From Haliclona indistincta (taxonomy: Eukaryota > Porifera > Demospongiae > Haplosclerida > Chalinidae), in the NCBI GenBank assembly GCA_964017065.1, contig OZ024785.1, forward strand, positions 6,832,167 to 6,896,166: a stretch of 64,000 bases of DNA, read 5' to 3'. Shown in pieces: positions 33,914 through 46,426 of this stretch. How positions within the stretch are numbered: position 1 is the first letter of the stretch; each line of letters opens with the position of its first letter. Both the position numbers and the translations under genes were made by a program. The notes beneath the pieces were generated by a model that searched no databases, was not told the DNA's origin, and was given only the letters and a program-made list of their open reading frames with translations.

Positions 33914-35168
33914 ATGCCTCGGTGGGCGGAGCCACGAGGCATACAGTAGTTAACCCTCGGCGCATGCGCGAGGGTTACGGTACTCAGTTTGTCATTCGTT
34001 CTGTCTGTCCAACGAGCTGCAGAGACCATCGCTCACTTCTGAAACTCGGTAAAGGTATGAACAGGCTTAGCATGACAATGGCTTGCAATGTGACTCGTGG
34101 ATTTTGCTAAAGTGCTTTCGTTCTCGAGTTATGGCTGGCTCACCTTGACGGCCGTCTTGGACCTCTCTGACTACAAACGCGCCCATAGTTGACTATCTAG
34201 GTACTTGTAGATTCCATCTAAACAGCAGGACAGCTCTGGGGGTGCGTAGACATCTCAAGAAAAAGCCTATCAAAGCCAAGAGCAATGGCTACCTACTCAT
34301 TGTTCACGGTCACGCCCACTTGACACACCTTGTCTCGGTTGTGGTCAGCACTTTGCTGTCTTCTGGCTAGCAGTGCAGTTTCAATAGCAAGCAGGTTGGC
34401 TTTAGCTGCAAAGCTCCTTCTGCAAACCATAACTAAGGAACTAACTCTACAATGTGCAACACGCCGAGGGTTTCGTGAAATCTGTTCATTCGTCGGTTTG
34501 TCATTCTGTCCGCAGGAAGAACTCCGCGTCGGCGGAAAACTAAGCGCTGATACTTGCAATACATGTTCAACTCGGTGTTGCCTCGGAATTGAATTGATAG
34601 ACTTTTGGTTCCAAAGCTTCGTTACCTTGAATGGCATTGCTGGACTCGTTCAGCATTGTGGGACTTCGCTGAAGATAAAGCTGTCTACTATAGTCTTCTT
34701 CACAGCTTGTAAGACAATTCTTTACTCAAGGTAGTACAGTGAGTGCTGAGAAATCAATCGTGCTATCGCTAAGCAGCGGCAGCTCCAGCAAGCTAGCAAC
34801 CAGCGCTCACGTGCTGTGTTGATTATAGGCACGCCCAACTGAATTCCATGTGGTTAGCACTGCTAGGCTTCTGATTGCATAGTTGCAACCCACTAGCTGT
34901 ATTGCAGTGCTGTATTGCAGCTTGTTGCAGCGCTCGTCTGCTTTAATTTCATGATACAGGAATTGCATTGCATAACTATTATACTGCATTGTGATTGCTG
35001 TACAGCAAGGTATAACAGCTGCAGTTTGTTGCTGTGTATGTGAAATGGTTGCATTCCTTACTGTACAGGAATTGTGCTATAGCTTGTATAATAGGTGGAG
35101 TTTACTGTAGCTAGTCCAGTGCTGTGTACAATGGAATTCCACCGAGGCATCAGCACCTTGGTGCCTAG
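33914..35168. mobile_element. Foldback-ended element, long copy
   Basis: Same termini as the element at 32010: ATGCCTCGGTGG hairpinning with CCACGAGGCAT at the left; CCACCGAGGCAT (35139-35150) and GCACCTTGGTGC hairpin with CTAG at the right. About 500 bp longer. Frames on both strands (34293-34734) overlap antisense and show no recognised domain. Confidence 0.6.
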
Positions 35169-35169
35169 T

Positions 35170-35802
35170 TTTATTAGTAAAATGATGTCTGGTTTACTTC
35201 GCTTGCCAGTTTTGTCCCCTCCCATTATAAATTCCTAGTTACGGCACTGCATATTGGTAGTGAGATCTAGTTGTACTCACTGTAAGAGTAAAACAATCGA
35301 TTGCACGTTGTGGCCCACAGGTTGAAGTTCTTGTACAACAAAGTGTCTGTATGTCAGCTACAAGATATGAACACATGTCAATAACTAAAGTATTGTGGAA
35401 TGTGCACCTTGGATATTGCAATGTGCAATGTGATTGTTGTTCTAAGTTCAGACCTGCTTTTGCTTCCTGTAGTATAACGTATTCACATAAAGTTCGTATA
35501 TTGTTTACAAAGGAGTGGTTTCACTCTGTGATCCACTTTGTACTAGGGAGTGGGCACACTGCAGTTGAAAAAAATTACTGTGATAAATATCAGAAAGTTT
35601 AGACAACTCAACGTACTGGCAACTCGTGATGTTTATACAGTCTTAGACCAAATATAGAACCACAATCATAAGCTCATGATGGATGTGCACTACTCTGAGT
35701 CTGAAAACCCTAACTAAGAAAGCTGCATTGTATATTCTTGCCTTGCACTATAATCCTGTGCAAGCTGCAGCACCAGCAGCTCTAGATAACTGAATAAGGT
35801 AT
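35170..35802. other. No feature recognised
   Basis: AT-rich unique-looking DNA between the foldback-ended element and the gypsy LTR; no gene, tRNA-like or repeat structure that I can support. Confidence 0.5.
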
Positions 35803-35995
35803 TGTAGCGCTAGCCAGAGCGTCGGGAACACGGTGCAACAATTATGACTCAGAAAATACTCTCTCATGCAACAGTCAATGCACACATATTTAAAGGTTAG
35901 GCTAGGTCATATGATGAGGTGACATGTGTATGAAAATACAGCAGTGATTGTTCTGTGAACATGACTAAGTCAGGTCTAGACTGTCCGGCGTTACA
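35803..35995 (-). repeat. 3' LTR of the gypsy element (193 bp)
   Basis: On the minus strand it begins TGTAACGCCGG directly after the polypurine tract and ends GCTAGCGCTACA, so the ends form the usual TG..CA with an imperfect inverted repeat (TGTAACG/CGCTACA). A TATA-like TTTAAATA is inside (about 35889-35896). The 5' LTR is not in the window, so no copy-to-copy comparison is possible. Confidence 0.7.
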
Positions 35996-36011
35996 CCACT
36001 CCCCCTCCTCA
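35996..36011 (-). other. Polypurine tract of the gypsy element
   Basis: The minus strand reads TGAGGAGGGGGAGTGG between the pol stop and the LTR start, as expected for plus-strand priming. Confidence 0.75.
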
Positions 36012-39000
36012 CGAAGAGCCTGGACGATAGTAGTCTGGCGGTCGCACTGTGCGCCGAAGTTGTCCTGACCAGCTGCCTCCACGAGTGCCTGCTTCTTGAT
36101 CAGCATCTTGATCTGGACTGACTGCTTCTGAAGCCGCATCAGCATCTGAAGTGGTTGCTTGGGAAGTTGGGTTGGTGTCTGGATTGGCTACTTGTGATGT
36201 CGGCTCGTCTATTGGTATGGGCACCATCAGATCATCTTCAACAGGCGGGTCTATGGTAGGTGTGCCAGCAGATGGAGGGTTCGGTTGACTTGGAGATTTC
36301 TCAGTAGGGTTTCCTGGACTCGACGTGTAACAGGGCTTCAGTCGATTGAAGTGTACGACCAAGCGTTGTCTTCGTCTCCTGTCGGTTGGTGGGGTAACCA
36401 GCTGTATTCGGTAGACCACGTCGGAGATCACTTTCAGAATTTTGTATGGTCCCTTCCAACCACTATGAAATTTCTTAGCCTTTCCAGGAGATACTGCTGG
36501 ACAGTAGAGCCACACCAAATCACCAGGCTTATATCTTCCTCCTGTGACTTTACGGTCATAGTGATCTTTCTGTCGCTTCTGTGCTCCCTGTCCATTATCT
36601 CTAGCAGTCTCATACGCTCTGCTGAAGCGGCTCCTCACATTGCTTGTGTATTCAGCTGGAGATTCACCAGGCGCTCTCTCGCCACCAAACATAATATCCA
36701 CCGGAAGGCGTACTTCTCGTCCAAACATCAGATAGTGTGGTGTGAACTTGACACTGTCGTGTATACTGGAACGATAAGCTAACATCAGAGGGGCAAGGTG
36801 ATCATCCCATGTATCCTCTGGGCATTTTTGCATCTGAATGGTCAACAGTTGTCTAAGGGTACGATTCAGACGCTCCACTAATCCATCTGACTGAGGATGG
36901 TATGGAGTAGTTCTGGTCTTGTGAATATCCAGTAGATCACAGAGCTCAGAGAACTGCTTGGACTCGAAGTTCCTTCCCTGATCTGTATGGATTGATTCAG
37001 GAGCTCCATAACGGCAGATCCACTCATTCATGAGAGCTTGAGCCACTGTTGATGCTTCTTGATTCGGAAGACTGACAGCTTCTGACCAGCGAGTAAAGTA
37101 ATCAGAGATCACCAGGACATATTTGTTTCCACGTCTGGATTTAGGCAATGGTCCAATGATGTCCAACGCTACTCTTTCCATTGGTACTCCGACCACACTT
37201 GGAACCAGAGGAGCTCTTGCTGAGGTAGAAGGGGACTTGGCTTGAGCACACCTCGCACACTTTCGACACCAATCCTCCACGTCCTTCTGCAGACCTGGCC
37301 AGTAGAAACGCTCTCGTATCTTTCTCAGGGTCTTCGTGATTCCGAGGTGTCCACCACCAATTCCTCCATGTAGAGCATGTAGAACATCATCAACCAGGAC
37401 CTGTGGTACAACAAACTGAAACATTGTAACATTTCCAACATTATCTTCCCAACGCCTATACAGGACATTGTCTCTCAACTCCAAGCAGTCCCATTGAGCC
37501 CACAGAGAACGGACAATAGAACCTTTACCGCTTACTTGTACCAAAGCAGGTCTCTCACTGGAGGTCTTCATCCACTCCAAAATGATCTTCAAGTCAGGAT
37601 CATTAGCTTGCTGGTGTTGAAGATCTTCGTCAGTCCAAACTGGTGCCCAATTGGAGGTATCGATAGGATCCATGCTCACTGCTGCTGTGGCGTCAGTTTC
37701 TTGAGATGGTACAATTCTGGACAAAGCATCAGCATTGGTGTGAAGTTTTCCCGGACGATGAAGTGTTTGGAAGTCAAACTCTTGTATCTGCTCCAGCCAT
37801 CGAGCGACTTGTCCCTCTGGTTCTTTGAATTGTTGGAGCCACTGTAGTGCAGCATGATCTGTTCGAGCGTGGAAGGGTCTCCCTAGCAGATAAGCTCGGA
37901 AATAGCGCAGGAAGTAGACAAGGGCTAGAAGCTCTCGCCTAGTAGCACAGTAGTTTCTCTCAGACTTAGAAAGTGTCCGGCTACCATATGCAATAACCTT
38001 CTCCACGCCGCCCTGCAGTTGAGAGAGTACAGCACCAATAGCAATATTACTAGCATCAGTATCTAACACAAACATGCCGTCACGCGTAGGGAATGCCAGC
38101 ACAGGAGCAGTAGTGAGTTTCTGTTTCAAGGTATCGAAGGCTGTTTGGCAAGGTTCAGTCCAGCTGAAACGAGATTCCTTCTCTTGAAGACGGTAGAGAG
38201 GTGCTGCTATTTCTGCAAACTTGGGAATAAAGCGTCGGTAATATGATGCTAGTCCAAGAAAACTCCTGAGTTCTTTTGCGTTGGTCGGAGGAGGCCAGTG
38301 GGTAATTGCTTGAATCTTGACAGGGTCAGTCTCCACACCATGCTGAGAGATAATATGACCAAGGAACGACACAGATTTGCGAAAAAATTGACGTTTCCCT
38401 GGATGGAGGTTGGTGAGCTTCTTGAAGTCTGGACAATACTTGACGTAATCGCTGAAGATGTTCATCCCAGTTACGTCCGAAGACAATCACATCGTCCAAG
38501 TAGATCAAACAGATCTCCCAGCACATGCCCGACAGTACCAGCTCCATCAATCGTTGAAAGGTGCTAGGGGCGTTGCATAGACCGAAAGGCATTACGCGGA
38601 ACTGATACAGTCCATATGGTGTTGTAAAAGCGGTTTTCGGTCTGTCAGATGGTTCAACTTCCACTTGCCAATACCCACTTCTGAGATCCAGTGTAGTGAA
38701 CCATTCGGCACCATGCAAAGAGTCTAGGATGTCGTCAACCCTTGGAAGCGGATAGGAGTCACGAGTAGTGACTTTGTTGAGCTTCCGATAGTCCACGCAA
38801 AACCTCAGAGAACCGTCCTTCTTCTTTACTAGCACAATGGGGGACGCCCATGGAGAAGATGACGATTCTATAACACCTTGTCATTCCATTTCCTCCAGCA
38901 TCTCAGCGACTTGTTGTCTGCTATGAAAGGGAAGCCGACGAGGGGTTTGACATATGGGAGCTGCTTCACCTGTGTTGATTTGATGATAGATTTTGTCAGT

Positions 39001-39312
39001 ACGACCAAGGTCACTTTTACCAGAGGAAAAGACAGATGAGAAATCGCTAACCAGTCCATTCAGGGCTTCTACTTGATGTTCACTCCACTCTCTGGTATCA
39101 ATTCCAAGTAGAGATGCTGGAGACTGCTGAAGACCAACGTGATGGACATGTGTATCAGGAGTCGACTCTGTCATAGGTAGCTCCACATACTCGGTGTCCT
39201 GATCTGGCGAACCCAAGGGACAAAATTTAGCGAGATTGGTTCCCTTGTAAAGTGTTACTGCTGAACCAGAGAGATTTCTGGTTTTTCTGGTGGAAGGGGT
39301 CAGTGTTCTCAC
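36009..39312 (-). pseudogene. Ty3/gypsy retrotransposon pol, 5' truncated, one stop and one frameshift
   Basis: Minus strand. Order: PR-RT linker from 39312; RT with LVKKKDGSLRFCVDYRKLN, PFGLCNAPSTFQRLM and the catalytic YLDDVIVFG (about 38500); RNase H with VLDTDASNIAIGAVLSQ; integrase zinc finger (H..GGHLG..WCRKCARC), catalytic core with D in ALDIIGPLPK, D in HTDQGRNFE and E in GLVERLNRTL, and a GPY-type C-terminal module (WKGPYKIL). An in-frame TGA at 38881-38883 interrupts the segment before RT, and a +1-type frameshift lies at about 38408-38420 (HQPP against NLHP). Gag and protease are missing and no 5' LTR is found, so the element is truncated at its 5' end and cannot be autonomous. Confidence 0.92.
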
Positions 39313-39627
39313 AATAGAGGATCAAAGAACAGCATTATATACTGCTTCTTCTCAGTGACCAGTCACAGGACTGGCATCTGAGCATGAGACAGATCATTGA
39401 AGGTTGAAACATACATTGTGTTCTGGACTAAGAGTCTCAGACGCTGTTTACATCATGTAGGACAAGGTGTTGTGTGTCTAGGTACAAGATATGAACACAA
39501 CACTGTGTCATTAGACAGAGAATATGGGAACTGAAAAGAATAAACCACTGATTCATCGCATGTGGGTAGCATTGGAATGTAAGAACACTTAATGCTTTGT
39601 ATTGACAGATTACTAATGATTATACAG
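39313..39627. other. Boundary between transposon block and locus 15
   Basis: 39396-39491 carries the second copy of the dispersed 75-bp repeat seen at 30998-31071. From about 39577 the sequence becomes the intron before FN3 exon 5 of a short-tail receptor (GTAAGAACACTTAATGC.. to GATTATACAG), so the upstream exons of locus 15 were lost here. Confidence 0.65.
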
Positions 39628-40353
39628 TCACCATCATCACCAACCCATACTCCTGTACTCTACTACACTGTTACTCACAATGTCAGTGGTAATGGCAGTG
39701 AGCTACCATTCAACACTACTACCAATGAAGCTATTCTGAAAGGAGCAAGATATGAAGAAACATACTTCATTTCAATGCTTGGTGTCAACTCAATCGGCAA
39801 AGGAAAGTTATCAGCTATCACATTCAGAAATGGTGATTCTCTGTAAAAGCACCTTCCACATAAATCATACTGGTATGTAGCTATAGATCCTACTACAAGT
39901 GATGTCGTCTCAGTAACAGCTTTTGAAGCTACTCTTTCAGCAAGTGAGCAAAACAACCCGGGTATGTGGTAATACATTCTAGAACACATTATGCTACTTG
40001 TTTGTCATAGGTATGACACCATTCATCAACTGCACATTAGGACAGTTCACTACTACTGAAGGTCAGTTCATTGACTTGATACAATACACGTCTTTTATCA
40101 CCCACCATCTGCAGTATCAGTTGCTGTATTATCCAGTGCAGTATTGTCTATCATTGGTACAACCTTCATCACTAGTCTTGTCTGGTGCTGTGCTGTTATT
40201 AAGATGAGGAAGAAGAGAGATGTTGATATTGACCCATATATGGTGTCTACTCAACAAGAATCAATGTCACGGTTGACACCTTTCCAAGGGAACATTTCTT
40301 TGCAAGACAATGTAGCTTATGGACAAGTTGGAAGTAATCAGAAAGTAACATAG
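39577..40353 (+). pseudogene. Locus 15: short-tail receptor, exons 1-4 missing, tail frameshifted
   Basis: Surviving exons: 39628-39832 (second FN3, SELPFNTTTNEA), 39887-39961 (stalk), 40011-40061 (MTPFINCTLGQFTTTEG), 40115-40353 (TM, KMRKKRDVDIDPY, tail). A 2-bp deletion near the end (AGTAATCAG for AGTAGAATCAG) turns GSRIRK into GSNQKVT, but VAYGQV is kept. Signal, Ig and first FN3 are absent; the break coincides with the edge of the transposon-rich block, so that block or its rearrangement probably removed them. Could only be transcribed from a foreign promoter. Confidence 0.85.
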
Positions 40354-40470
40354 TAGTGTTACATCATAAATCACGTTCAGCCTGTATGGCTTTCCTGTAT
40401 CAGTAAACAGTTTAGTGTTAAATAAAGTGATTCATTGATGTGAATAAAACTTGCAATTCTATAAGTGAAT

Positions 40471-40504
40471 GAACCGATGCATGGTGCTAATTTTACTTTC
40501 AGTT
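40471..40504 (+). promoter_or_regulatory. Degenerate CCAAT upstream block of locus 16
   Basis: GAACCGATGCATGGTGCTAA then TTTTACTTTCAGTT. The CCAAT core is changed to CCGAT and 4 bp are inserted, while the rest is conserved; ends 66 bp before the ATG. Confidence 0.4.
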
Positions 40505-40569
40505 CCATTAGAAAATTTGTAAAGACGGTCAAATTTATGTCATGGTTGTTGTCTGTCTAATATTGAAGC

Positions 40570-42276
40570 ATGAACAAGTTACTGGAGCAGTTAGTCTGGT
40601 TTGGATTTACACTAGGTATGAATTCTTTATCATTGTCTGATCATTGTTATATTTTATCGGTGCACAGCATTCTTGAAACAGGTATTCGGTATGAAGACTG
40701 TTTCATTGGAAGTCATTCAACCATCCACTGGACCAGTCTGTCCAGGACAAGAGATCATAATAACCTGCACTGTAGCAACACCAAGTGCTGTTCAAGAACT
40801 GACCTTGAATTGGAACTTGCAAGAATCAGTATATAGTACTGCACTGTATGATATCAACAGTCCACAATCAGGACCTCAAACACTTGGTGACTTTATCACT
40901 ACTGCTGTGTTCATGATCACCACTGATAGCACAGTGATAATATCTAATGCCACATTAAAATCAGCAAGGCTTTCAAACCATAATAATATGGTTGTTTGTC
41001 AAAGTCCTCCTCAAGATAATGATCAAACAGCTACCATCACTATAGCAGGTACTCATAAGTAATTATCATACTCTACAGTACCTTACTAAACCGGTATAGG
41101 TGCCAATAGCATGCCAATTGGACTCCAAATCACACCATCAGCATCACTAACATGGCTACCTCCTCCTAACACTAACTGTGTCTTCAACTACACTGTCAAT
41201 ATCACCAACAGCTCCTGCAGTATGGCTGTGTACAGTAGCAGCACTTCACTGATACTGACTGACATGCTCACTCGTGGACAGAACTACTCATTTGCTGTGG
41301 CTGTTACTGACAGTACAGGACAACATGGACCATGGAGTGATCAGCTGATGGTGACTTGGGATGGTGAGTGTAATACAATTTCAATTGTTTCACCTTTATA
41401 ATAATTGTGAAAGTTCCAAAATTGGTTACTAATGTCAGTTGGAGGCTTAATCAATCAAATATTATTGTTGACAGGGAGGTAAGCAATATCTGCGATGGTC
41501 TTTATGATAAACTAATTCATTATTATTACAGCCACCATCATCACCAACCCATCCTCCTGTACTCTACTACACTGTTACTCACAATGTCAGTGGTAATGGC
41601 AGTGAGCTAGCATTCAACACTACTACCAATGAAGCTATTCTGAAAGAAGCAAGACATGGAGAGTCACATTTAATTTTAATTTGTGCTGTTAATTCTGTTG
41701 GAAAAGGACCAATGACAGCTACTTTTATATGCATTACTGGTAAGACATGTACACTGTAGTTGACTAATTTTTGAATAATTATGGGTTTCTTCTTTGCATA
41801 GAGTCTAGTTATTACACCACTACTACAGTTGCCTCTCAGTCTCCAACATCAATTATAGCTAGTCCTTCAGCAAATGAACCAGGTGAGACGGATACAGTAA
41901 ATGTGTTAGTTTTGACTATACTGTGCATATATACAGATATGACATCAACACCAATCAATATTTCCACAGAGCAGTGTTTTACTGAATGTCAGCCTATACA
42001 TGTCTATGTTATACTACTGTTTCACATGAGTCATTACCACCAGCAGTATCAGTTGCTGTATTATCCAGTGCAGTATTGTCTATCATTGGTACAACCCTCA
42101 TCACTAGTCTTGTCTGGTGCTGTGCTGTTAGCAAGATGAGGAAAAAAAGAGATCCTGATATCGACCCATGCACAGTACCCACCCAACAGGAATCAGTGCT
42201 AACACCTTTTCAAGGGAACATTTCTTTGCAAGAAAATGTAGCTTATGGACAAGTTGGAAGTAGAATCAGAAAGTAA
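40570..42276 (+). CDS. Locus 16: intact short-tail ITIM Ig/FN3 receptor
   Basis: Exons: 40570-40615 (signal MNKLLEQLVWFGFTLG), 40668-41048 (Ig, NLQESVYSTALYDINSP subclass), 41100-41363 (first FN3, GANSMPIGL leader), 41414-41478 (VPKLVTNVSWR; the usual DWE is DRE, losing the FN3 B-strand tryptophan), 41532-41739, 41802-41882 (SYYTTTTVASQSPTS), 41937-41987 (TSTPINISTEQCF; the first stalk cysteine is serine), 42047-42276 (TM, KMRKKRDPD, ENVAYGQVGSRIRK). All GT-AG; about 441 residues. The Ig subclass is the same as long-tail locus 3, but joined to the short tail. Confidence 0.87.
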
Positions 42277-42573
42277 CACAGTAGTGTTATCAGCTAGTTT
42301 ATGGTAGTCTATAGCACAGTTAAAGGTCTAATAAGGATTTTAAAATAAACTGTTAAAGGCTAAAAGAGTGTCTAATAAACAATGATTCAGTGATGTGAAA
42401 GTGGTAATTTCGTATGGAACCAATGAGTGACAATATACTTTCAATATCATTCAGTAAGGTCTTCTAAATTTTTAAAGTGACAGTCAAAAATTTTTATTAA
42501 GGTTAAACACCAGCACATCAACCATCAATTTGTAAAAACAACTATGCGAATTGCATCATCCAGTCAAGAAATT

Positions 42574-44250
42574 ATGAACAAGCTAAAGGAGCAGTTCATC
42601 TGGTTTGGAATTGCACTAGGTACATGTATGAATCATTCATTATCACTGTTGTGTTTATCAATGTACAGTCTTTTTAGAACAAGCATATGGTATGAAGACT
42701 CTAACAGTCAAAGTTATTCAACCATCCACTGGACCAGTCTGTCCAGGACAAGAGATAATACTGACCTGCACTGTACAACGGGTGGATGCTGTAACTGACA
42801 CAATTTTGACTTGGCAATTGAAAAATGCTTCAACAAATTTAATTGTTCGATACAATAGCAATAATATACCATTGACACCTCAAATACTTGGTGATTTTAT
42901 CACTACAGCTGTGTTCTTCACCACTACTACCAGCAGCACAGCATTGATCTCTAATATCACACTAGCATCTGCATCATTTTCGAACAATAACAGTACACTG
43001 TCTTGCATCAGTCCTCCAGATTATATTCAGACAACTAATTTAGTTGTTGCAGGTACATATACATGTTATTAAAGCTACATTCTTCCCTTTTATAATAATA
43101 CAGGAACAAAGAATATGTCATTCGGACTCCGAGTCACAGCACCAGCATCACTGACATGGCTACCTCCTCCTAATACTAACTGTGTCTTCAACTACACTGT
43201 CAATATCACCAACAGCTCCAGCAGTATGACCATGTACAGTAGCAGCACTTCACTGATACTGACTGACCTGCTCACTCGTGGACAGAACTACTCATTTGCT
43301 GTGGCTGTTACTGACAGTACAGGACAACATGGACCATGGAGTGATCAGCTGATGGTGACATGGGATAGTGAGTACCAGAACTAGTGCACACTGACTAATC
43401 TTTGTGTGGATAGTTCCAGATTTAGTTTCTAATATCAGTTGGAGGCAGCTTAATCAAACCATTATCATTATTAATTGGGATTTAAGTTTACTTTATGCAT
43501 TGTGTATCCAGATCATTAATGAATTTACAGCCACCATCATCACCAACCCATCCTCCTGTACTCTACTACACTGTTACTCACAATGTCAGTGGTAATGGCA
43601 GTGAGCTAGCATTCAACACTACTACCAATGAAGCTATTCTGAATGGAGCAAGATATGGAGAAACATACTTTATTTCAGTATGTGGTGTCAACTCAATCGG
43701 CAAAGGAGAATCAACATTTATCACATTCACACATGGTGATTCTCAATGAAAAATCACTTCTTTGTCATAATCACAATATCACAATAGATATAGATCCTGC
43801 TCCGGTTAATGTCATCTCAAAACAGCTTTTGAAGCTACTCTTTCAGCAAGCGAACCAAAGAACCTGGGTATGTGGCTTACATGTAGATTATATGTGCTAC
43901 TTGTTTGTAATAGATATGACACCATCCATCAACTGCACATTAGGACAATTCTTTACTGAAGGTCAGTTTATTGACTTAATTCAATGCATTATGTGTGAAG
44001 TCTTTCATTACCACCTGCAGTATCAGTTGCTGTATTATCCAGTACAATATTGTCTATCATTGGTACAACCCTCATCACTAGTCTTGTCTGGTGCTGTGCT
44101 GTTAGCAAGATGAGGAACAAAAAAAATGTTGATATTGACCCACAAACAGTACCCACCCAACAGGAAACAGTGCTAGCACCTTTTCAAGAGAAAATTTCTC
44201 TGCAAGAAAATGTAGCTTATGGACAAGTTGGAAATAGAATCAGAAAGTAA
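42574..44250 (+). pseudogene. Locus 17: short-tail receptor with lost donor and frameshift
   Basis: Exons by homology: 42574-42619, 42669-43052 (Ig, WQLKNASTNLIVRYNSNN, as locus 10), 43104-43367, 43414-43481, 43531-43735, 43794-43867, 43914-43961, 44021-44250. The donor after exon 4 reads GAT|TTAAGT instead of GAC|GTAAGT (no GT at 43482-43483). The stalk exon is 74 bp instead of 84 because of an internal deletion (CACACCACAACAG to CCG) and a lost A in the A5 run, which shifts the frame into KQLLKLLFQQ. The tail itself is intact (ENVAYGQVGNRIRK). Signal to first FN3 remain open, so a truncated secreted product is possible. Confidence 0.83.
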
Positions 44251-44351
44251 CTCTGTAGTGTTACAAAATAAATCACGTTCAGCCTGTATGGCTTTACCAC
44301 ATCAGTAAACAATAATAGCGTTAAGTACAGTGATGAATAAAACTTGTGAAT

Positions 44352-44384
44352 GAACCAATGGGTGCTAATTTTACTTTCAGTTCC
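44352..44384 (+). promoter_or_regulatory. Conserved CCAAT-containing upstream block of locus 18
   Basis: GAACCAATGGGTGCTAATTT then TACTTTCAGTTCC, ending 66 bp before the ATG at 44450; about 100 bp after the stop of locus 17. Confidence 0.5.
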
Positions 44385-44449
44385 ATTAGAAAAAGTGTAA
44401 AGAAGGTCAAATATATATCTCATGGTTGTTGTCTATGTAATATTGAAGC

Positions 44450-46123
44450 ATGAACACGTTACTGGAGCAGTTACTCTGGTTTGGAATTACACTAGGTATG
44501 AATTCTTTTATCATTGTTATATTTTATCGGTGCACAGCATTCTTGAAACAGGTATTTGGTATGAAGATTGTAACATTGGAAGTCGTTCAACCATCCACTG
44601 GACCAGTCTGTCCAGGACAAGAGATCATACTGACCTGCACTGTAGTACAGACAGCAAGTGATGTTCCAGAATTGACCTTGAATTGGAACTTGCAAGAATC
44701 AGTGGCTGCTCCTGTACTGTATGATATCAACAGTCCACAATCAGGACCTCTTCCACTTGGTGACTTTATCACTACTGCTGTGTTCATGACCACCACTAAT
44801 AGCAAAGTCATAATATCTAATGCCACATTAAAATCAGTATGGCTTTCAAACCATAATAATATGGTTGTTTGTGATAGTCCTCCTCAAGATAATGATCAAA
44901 CAGCTACCATCACTATAGCAGGTACTCATAAGTAATTATCATACTCTAGAGTACATTACTATACTGGTATAGGTGCGCATAGCATTCCATATGGGCTCCA
45001 AATCACAGCACCAGCATCACTGACATGGCTACCTCCTCCTAATACTAACTGTGTCTTCAACTACACTGTCAATATCACCAACAGCTCCTGCAGTATGACT
45101 GTGTACAGTAGCAGCACTTCACTGATACTGACTGACCTGCTCACTCGTGGACAGTACTACTCATTTGCTGTGGCTGTTACTGACAGAACAGGACAACATG
45201 GACCATGGAGTGATCAGCTGATGGTGACTTGGGATGGTGAGTACCAGAACTAGTGCATACTGACTAATCTTTGTGTGGATAGTTCCAGGTTTAGTTTCTA
45301 ATATCAGTTGGAGGTTTAATCAAACAGCTATTATTGTCAAATGGGAGGTAAGAATCTATCTCTGTGGTCATTGGAAATAATATTTACCCATTATAGCCAC
45401 CATCATCACCAACCCATCCTCCTGTACTCTACTACACTGTTACTCACAATGTCAGTGGTAATGGCAGTGAGCTAGCATTCAACACTACTACCAATGAAGC
45501 TATTCTGAATGGAGCAAGATATGAAGAGACACACTTTATTTTAATTTGTGCTATCAATCCTGTTGGAAAGGGACTAATAACAGTTTCTACATTCTTCATT
45601 AGTAAGACAAAAATCACTAAGATTTGCCATTACTGCATTTTGCGCAGAGTCTAGTTACTATGAGACTACTACAATTGTCTCTTCCATTACATCAATTGTA
45701 GCTAGTCCTTCAGCAAATGAACCAGGTGAGACGGATAATAACCAGTAAATGATGTTAGTTTTGACTATTCGGTACATATTATACAGATATGACATCAACA
45801 CCAATCAATATTTCCACAGAACAGTGTTTTACTGAATGTCAGCCTATACATGTCTATGTTATACTGTTTCTCATGAGTCATTACCACCTGTAGTATCAGT
45901 TGCTGTATTGTCCAGTGCAGTATTCTCTATCATTGGTGCAACCCTCATCACTAGTCTTGTCTGGTGCTGTGCTGTTATTAAGATGAGGAAAAAAAGAGAT
46001 CCTGATATCGACCCATGCACAGTACCCACCCAACAGGAAACAGTGCTAACACCTTTTCAAGGGAATATTTCTTTGCAAGAAAATGTAGCTTATGGACAAG
46101 TTGGAAGTAGAATCAGAAAGTAA
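44450..46123 (+). CDS. Locus 18: intact short-tail ITIM Ig/FN3 receptor, hybrid middle
   Basis: Exons: 44450-44495 (signal MNTLLEQLLWFGITLG), 44538-44921 (Ig, NLQESVAAPVLYDINSP), 44973-45236 (first FN3, GAHSIPYGL leader), 45283-45347, 45397-45601, 45648-45725 (SSYYETTTIVSSITS), 45787-45837 (TSTPINISTEQCFTE), 45894-46123 (TM, KMRKKRDPD, ENVAYGQVGSRIRK). All GT-AG; about 440 residues. Exon 4 begins like the locus 2/6 type (VPGLVSNISWR) and ends like the long-tail type (NQTAIIVKWE), so even this 65-bp exon is a mosaic. The stalk matches locus 5 rather than loci 16 or 7. Confidence 0.87.
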
Positions 46124-46426
46124 CATTGTAGTGTTATCAGCTAGTTTATGGTAGTCTATAGCACCAATAGAGTTTTTGACAAGGATTTAAAAGTAAAGTG
46201 TTAAATGCTTAAATAGTGTCTAATAAACAGTGATTCAGTGATGTGAAAGTGGTAGTTCCGTTTCGTATCGAACCAATGAGTGACAATTTTGCTTTCAATA
46301 TCATTCAGTAAGGTCTTCTAAATTTTTAAAGTGACAGTCAAAAAAATTGTTAAGGATAAACACCAGCACATCAAACATCAATTTTGTAAAACAACTGTGC
46401 GAGTTGCATCATCCAGGCAAGAAATT

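Noticed and set aside
34293..34734. Overlapping 114- and 134-codon frames on opposite strands
   Set aside because: Inside the foldback-ended element, no recognisable domain, and mutually antisense; coding not supported.
36285..36782. 165-codon plus-strand frame, also 37494-37847
   Set aside because: Antisense shadows of the gypsy pol reading frame.
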